In this document: piece after piece, positions 60,733-64,000 of the stretch
How the letters are laid out: the number at the start of each line of letters is the position of its first letter
Position numbering within the stretch: position 1 is the stretch's first letter
Assembly (NCBI GenBank): GCA_045636025.1
Contig: JAZTWP010000001.1
Location: 1-64,000 of the forward strand
Direction of reading: 5' to 3'
From: UBA1081 sp045636025
GTDB taxonomy: Bacteria > Bacillota > Clostridia > Oscillospirales > Acutalibacteraceae
DNA: 64,000 nt
Notes under the pieces: generated by a model
Told to the model about the DNA's origin: nothing
Databases searched by the model: none
The model's input: only the letters and a program-made list of their open reading frames with translations
Position numbers and translations under genes: made by a program

Positions 60733-61344
60733 TTATTCCTTGTCTGCTTTTTCAAGAGTGCCTGTTCCGCCTTCAACAACACCTTCATGTTTTATAACCT
60801 GAAGTGCTGTTGCAATAATGCATTTTATGTCAAAAGGCAGACTCATTTTATCTACATATTCACCGTCAAATTTTGCTTTGACATCAATCTCAAGTTCATC
60901 TCTGCCATTAACCTGTGCCCATCCTGTAAGACCGGGGCGAATATTATTTGCACCATATTTGTCACGTTCTGCTATAAGATCTTCCTGATTCCAAAGGGCA
61001 GGTCTGGGACCTACAATTGACATATCACCTTTAAGAATGTTGAAAAGCTGGGGGAGTTCATCAAGACTTGATTTTCTGAGGAATTTACCGACTTTTGTGA
61101 TAAATACATCCGGATTATTAAGAAGATGTGTCGGCATATCGTGAGGAGTATCAGTTCTCATTGAGCGGAATTTATACATATTGAAAAGTTTTTTATCTTT
61201 TCCTACTCGTTTCTGAACAAAAAATACAGGACCTTTTGAATCTGCCTTTACTGCAATTGCACATCCTAATAAAACAGGGGATAATGCGATGACGGCAAAT
61301 AGTGATACAAGAAAATCTATAATACGTTTAACAATTTTATACAC
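60733..61344 (-). CDS. Initiating sugar-1-phosphate transferase (polyprenyl-phosphate)
   Basis: The 203-residue bacterial sugar transferase has one membrane helix near the start, GPVFFVQKRVGKDKKLF, KFRSMRT, SLDELPQLFNILKGDMSIVGPRP and RPGLTGWAQVNGRD. It starts repeat-unit synthesis by moving a sugar-1-phosphate to undecaprenyl phosphate. The start is taken as GTG at 61344 with AAGGTG upstream, overlapping the stop of the CapD-like gene. Confidence 0.92.
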   Translation of the reverse strand: MYKIVKRIIDFLVSLFAVIALSPVLLGCAIAVKADSKGPVFFVQKRVGKDKKLFNMYKFRSMRTDTPHDMPTHLLNNPDVFITKVGKFLRKSSLDELPQLFNILKGDMSIVGPRPALWNQEDLIAERDKYGANNIRPGLTGWAQVNGRDELEIDVKAKFDGEYVDKMSLPFDIKCIIATALQVIKHEGVVEGGTGTLEKADKE

Positions 61345-63235
61345 TTGATACACCTTCGTTTTCGGGATGGTATGTGGGGACAAGCTTCATTACAGACTCC
61401 CTTATGTTGTAACTATTAAGATTACATTCGTCTCTGAGATATGCAAGTTTTGTGAAAAATTCATCAGTGTCAGCATCAGATAACTTGCCGATAAAAATAA
61501 GATCATTCTTTGTTTTTTCAAGACCTTCTTCGGACATCAGAAGCTCCTCATAAAGCTTTTCTCCCGGTCTGAGACCTGTATACTCAATCTTGATATCTAC
61601 ATCAGGTTCAAAACCTGAGAGTTTGATCATTCGTCTTGCAAGATCATCAATTTTGACTGGTTGTCCCATATCAAGAACAAAAATTTCTCCACCGTTTGCG
61701 TAGAAACCTGCCTGAAGAACAAGAGACACAGCTTCGGGAATAGTCATAAAATATCTTATTATATCTTTATGCGTTACTGTTACAGGGCCGCCACGTGCTA
61801 TCTGTTTTCTAAAAAGAGGAATAACACTTCCGTTGGAGCCGAGGACATTACCGAAACGGACAGCTACAAAACGTGTTTTTGAAATTTTTGCAAAGCATTC
61901 GATAATCATTCCGCAAAGGCGTTTTGATGCACCCATTATGTTTGTAGGATTGACAGCTTTATCTGTTGATATAAGTACAAAAGTTGATACTCCGTGTTTG
62001 TTCGCTGAGTTGGCAACATTATATGTACCGAATACATTGTTTTTGATTGCTTCATTCGGTGCATCTTCCATAAGCGGAACATGTTTGTGTGCTGCAGCGT
62101 GATACACAATATCAGGTTTGTATATTTCGAAAAGAGAGTCTACTCTTTGAATGTCACGAACTGAGCCGATTATTACATCAAGATTAAGCTGAGGATTATT
62201 TGCTTTGAGCTCTTGTTGAATTGCATATGCATTGTTTTCATAGATATCAAAAATTACGAGTTTTGACGGATTGAACGACGCTATCTGTCGGCACAATTCA
62301 CTTCCTATTGAGCCGCCACCGCCTGTAACAAGGACAGTTTTTCCAGATATCATTGTTCTGATTTCAGAAAGATCAACCTTTATGCAGTCTCTTCCAAGAA
62401 GGTCTTCAATTTCAACATTTCTGATTTGCTCAATTCTTACCTCGCCATTTGTGAATTGAGTAATTGATGGCACGATGCTTAATGAGCATTTTGTTTTCTG
62501 GCACTCATCAATTATGACTCTTTTTTCAGAGTTGGTTGCAGAAGGTATGGCAAGAATAATTTTGTCAATTCTATATTTTTCTGCCATTTCAGGAATGTGC
62601 TCACAATTGCTTACTACCTTTACACCGTGTATAAATTTTCCGATTTTCCCTGAGTCATTATCAAGCATACAGATAACACGACCTCTCGAATGAGGACTTG
62701 TCTGTAATTCTCTGAGAACGCTTACTCCTGAACGTCCTGCGCCGATTATCATCACTCTGTCAAGCTTGGTTGAACGTCTGATGTTTGTTTTTACTTTGCC
62801 AGCAAAGCGATAAGAAAATCTTATTGCAGTAATTGCTCCAAGTAGAAAGATAAAATATATTATCGGATAACTCTTGGGGAAATTGAGATTAGCTTTTAAT
62901 CTTAATACGAAAAGAATTATTGTATTGATAGTTGTTGACGATATGCAAGCTGCAGCAATTGTTGTAAATTCATCAAAACCTGCATATTTCCATATACCTC
63001 TATATAGTTTGAAGAAAATAAAAACGATAATTGTTATTATGGTTGTTAGTGGGGATAACTTAAATATGTTCTGAACAAAACCTGATGAAACCAAATCATG
63101 AATATTAAACTCAAACCTTACAAATAAAGCAAGGAATGAAGCAAGGTTTATAAAAAATATATCTGCAAATACGAGTGCTGCAGTTTTCAGATTATACAGA
63201 ATATTATCTTTACTTGTGGGATCTAATTGTGTCAT
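61337..63235 (-). CDS. WbpM/CapD-type UDP-sugar 4,6-dehydratase (membrane)
   Basis: The 632-residue protein has four membrane helices (~15-115), a first Rossmann-like domain with IGAGRSGVSVL, and a catalytic SDR domain with VTGGGGSIGSELCRQI (~residue 300), STDKAVNPTNIMGASKR and RYFMTIPEAVSLVLQAG. It makes a 4-keto-6-deoxy UDP-sugar for the first residue of the repeat unit, such as FucNAc, QuiNAc or bacillosamine precursors. It is the first gene of the cluster. The ATG at 63235 has GGAG upstream; a 19-residue longer form is rejected. Confidence 0.93.
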   Translation of the reverse strand: MTQLDPTSKDNILYNLKTAALVFADIFFINLASFLALFVRFEFNIHDLVSSGFVQNIFKLSPLTTIITIIVFIFFKLYRGIWKYAGFDEFTTIAAACISSTTINTIILFVLRLKANLNFPKSYPIIYFIFLLGAITAIRFSYRFAGKVKTNIRRSTKLDRVMIIGAGRSGVSVLRELQTSPHSRGRVICMLDNDSGKIGKFIHGVKVVSNCEHIPEMAEKYRIDKIILAIPSATNSEKRVIIDECQKTKCSLSIVPSITQFTNGEVRIEQIRNVEIEDLLGRDCIKVDLSEIRTMISGKTVLVTGGGGSIGSELCRQIASFNPSKLVIFDIYENNAYAIQQELKANNPQLNLDVIIGSVRDIQRVDSLFEIYKPDIVYHAAAHKHVPLMEDAPNEAIKNNVFGTYNVANSANKHGVSTFVLISTDKAVNPTNIMGASKRLCGMIIECFAKISKTRFVAVRFGNVLGSNGSVIPLFRKQIARGGPVTVTHKDIIRYFMTIPEAVSLVLQAGFYANGGEIFVLDMGQPVKIDDLARRMIKLSGFEPDVDIKIEYTGLRPGEKLYEELLMSEEGLEKTKNDLIFIGKLSDADTDEFFTKLAYLRDECNLNSYNIRESVMKLVPTYHPENEGVSSV

Positions 63236-63280
63236 TATTCTGTCTCCATAATTGTGTTGTATTATTTTTATACATAATAA

Positions 63281-63308
63281 TGATATCATCAAGTAAAAAA
63301 AATGTCAA
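63281..63308 (-). promoter_or_regulatory. Promoter of the surface-polysaccharide operon
   Basis: Minus strand TTGACA (63303-63308), 16-bp spacer, TATCAT (63281-63286), about 46 bp before the dehydratase start. No other clear promoter was found within the cluster down to 49 kb. Confidence 0.6.
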
Positions 63309-63351
63309 CAATTATATTTTTATAGTATTAATTATTTTTATCTATATTATA

Positions 63352-63380
63352 TTGACTAATACGAGTTTTTGCTGTAATAT
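63352..63380 (+). promoter_or_regulatory. Divergent promoter of the CpsB-type phosphatase gene
   Basis: TTGACT (63352-63357), 17-bp spacer, TAATAT (63375-63380). Confidence 0.6.
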
Positions 63381-63414
63381 TATTGTGTATTTTTGTGAAA
63401 GGTTATGAATCAGG

Positions 63415-64000
63415 ATGTTTATTGATTTACATTGTCATATATTGCCCGATGTAGACGACGGTGCAGAATCATTTTCTGAAGCTGTTGATATGATTACTAC
63501 AGCAAACAAATCCGGAACAACAATAATGGTTGTTACACCTCATTATAATCAACACAATAAACACAATTGTCATCTTAATAAAGAAACTCTCACTGAAAAA
63601 TACAAAAATTTTATATCAGATGCAGAAAAGATAGACGCTAAAATCAAGTTTTTTTTAGGTTCGGAATTGTTTGCAGATAAAAATCTTTCTGAACTTTGTA
63701 AGACTAATGAGATTGTATCACTGAATGCATCAAGATATGTTCTTTCGGAATTTTATTTTGATGAGACAATAGCTAATATTCACACTTATACAGATGAAAT
63801 GATGTCTTTCGGATACATTCCGGTTATTGCACATCCTGAGAGATATAAGGGTTTATCACAAAACGACTATTTTTCATTAATCAATAAAGGTTGTAAATTT
63901 CAACTTAATAAAAATAGTATTCTCGGAAAAAACGGACAAGCACCAAAAGATTTGTCGTGGTGGATGCTGAAGAATGATTTTGTCCATATTATAGCAAGTG
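63415..64000 (+). CDS. CpsB/YwqE-type PHP tyrosine-protein phosphatase (3' end cut off)
   Basis: The first 195 residues start MFIDLHCHILPDVDDGAES, with VVTPHYNQ and PVIAHPERY, the Mn-binding motifs of CpsB/YwqE phosphatases. These remove phosphate from the bacterial tyrosine kinase that controls capsule assembly. The reading frame stays open to the end of the window; a kinase and chain-length regulator may follow to the right. It is divergent from the polysaccharide operon. Confidence 0.9.
   Translation, partial: MFIDLHCHILPDVDDGAESFSEAVDMITTANKSGTTIMVVTPHYNQHNKHNCHLNKETLTEKYKNFISDAEKIDAKIKFFLGSELFADKNLSELCKTNEIVSLNASRYVLSEFYFDETIANIHTYTDEMMSFGYIPVIAHPERYKGLSQNDYFSLINKGCKFQLNKNSILGKNGQAPKDLSWWMLKNDFVHIIAS

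Overview
The window looks like a chromosomal segment of an AT-rich, endospore-forming Firmicute of the class Clostridia, most likely an Oscillospirales/Ruminococcaceae-type gut bacterium. The evidence is a CIRCE-regulated hrcA-grpE-dnaK-dnaJ operon, spoIIR, AGGAGG-type ribosome binding sites, TTGACA/TATAAT promoters, secreted proteins with Cys-rich repeats and a PDEP-type linker, and a yceD-rpmF / DUF512 radical-SAM / der neighbourhood. The species cannot be named from sequence alone.

Region by region. 1-2.3 kb: a truncated 3' half of a tRNA-Arg(CCU) with short repeats beside it, which looks like an integration scar, followed by a secreted Cys-rich repeat protein behind a long structured leader. 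2.3-2.8 kb: a four-tRNA array (Gly, Arg, His, Gln). 2.8-7.9 kb: lipid kinase, FliB-like protein, ABC exporter and PF14907-type nucleotidyltransferase. 7.9-12.8 kb: heat-shock operon. 12.8-21.6 kb: MscS channel and GH38 alpha-mannosidase, HAD phosphatase, spoIIR, ispE, PHP phosphatase, murC. 21.6-33.0 kb: two-component system, mtaB, D,D-carboxypeptidase, pgi, a small P-loop protein, yceD-rpmF, DUF512 radical SAM protein, der. 33.0-35.7 kb: a small accessory island with a short upstream ORF and attenuator-like terminator, two FlaR-like P-loop kinases (one truncated) and a metalloprotease-GNAT fusion. 35.7-38.2 kb: tRNA-Arg, pyridoxal kinase, trmL, DegV-like protein.

38.3-45.6 kb is the most unusual stretch. 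Two very short monocistronic genes encode hydrophobic/amphipathic peptides of 32 and 33 residues. Around them lie a polytopic GT87-like transferase with a GT2, nagA, a neutral-ceramidase-like hydrolase and a secreted beta-helix protein. That protein ends in the same C-terminal helix (RIIxFIKNLF) as the Cys-rich protein at the left edge. 45.7-46.2 kb: tRNA-Ile2/Met and tRNA-Trp followed by the decayed remnant of a foreign gene.

46.2-64 kb: a long minus-strand surface-polysaccharide cluster. In order of transcription it holds a WbpM/CapD-type dehydratase, an initiating sugar-1-phosphate transferase, glycosyltransferases of several families (GT4, GT2, GT32), an EpsG/Wzy polymerase, a DUF115 protein, a hexapeptide acyltransferase, a Wzx flippase and a KdsB-like CMP-sugar synthetase. 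A phosphoesterase, ung and a lipoprotein follow. A divergent CpsB/YwqE-type PHP tyrosine phosphatase runs off the right edge. Together these specify a Wzx/Wzy-type capsule, probably containing a CMP-activated acidic sugar. There is no rRNA and no CRISPR array, and no insertion sequence was recognised.
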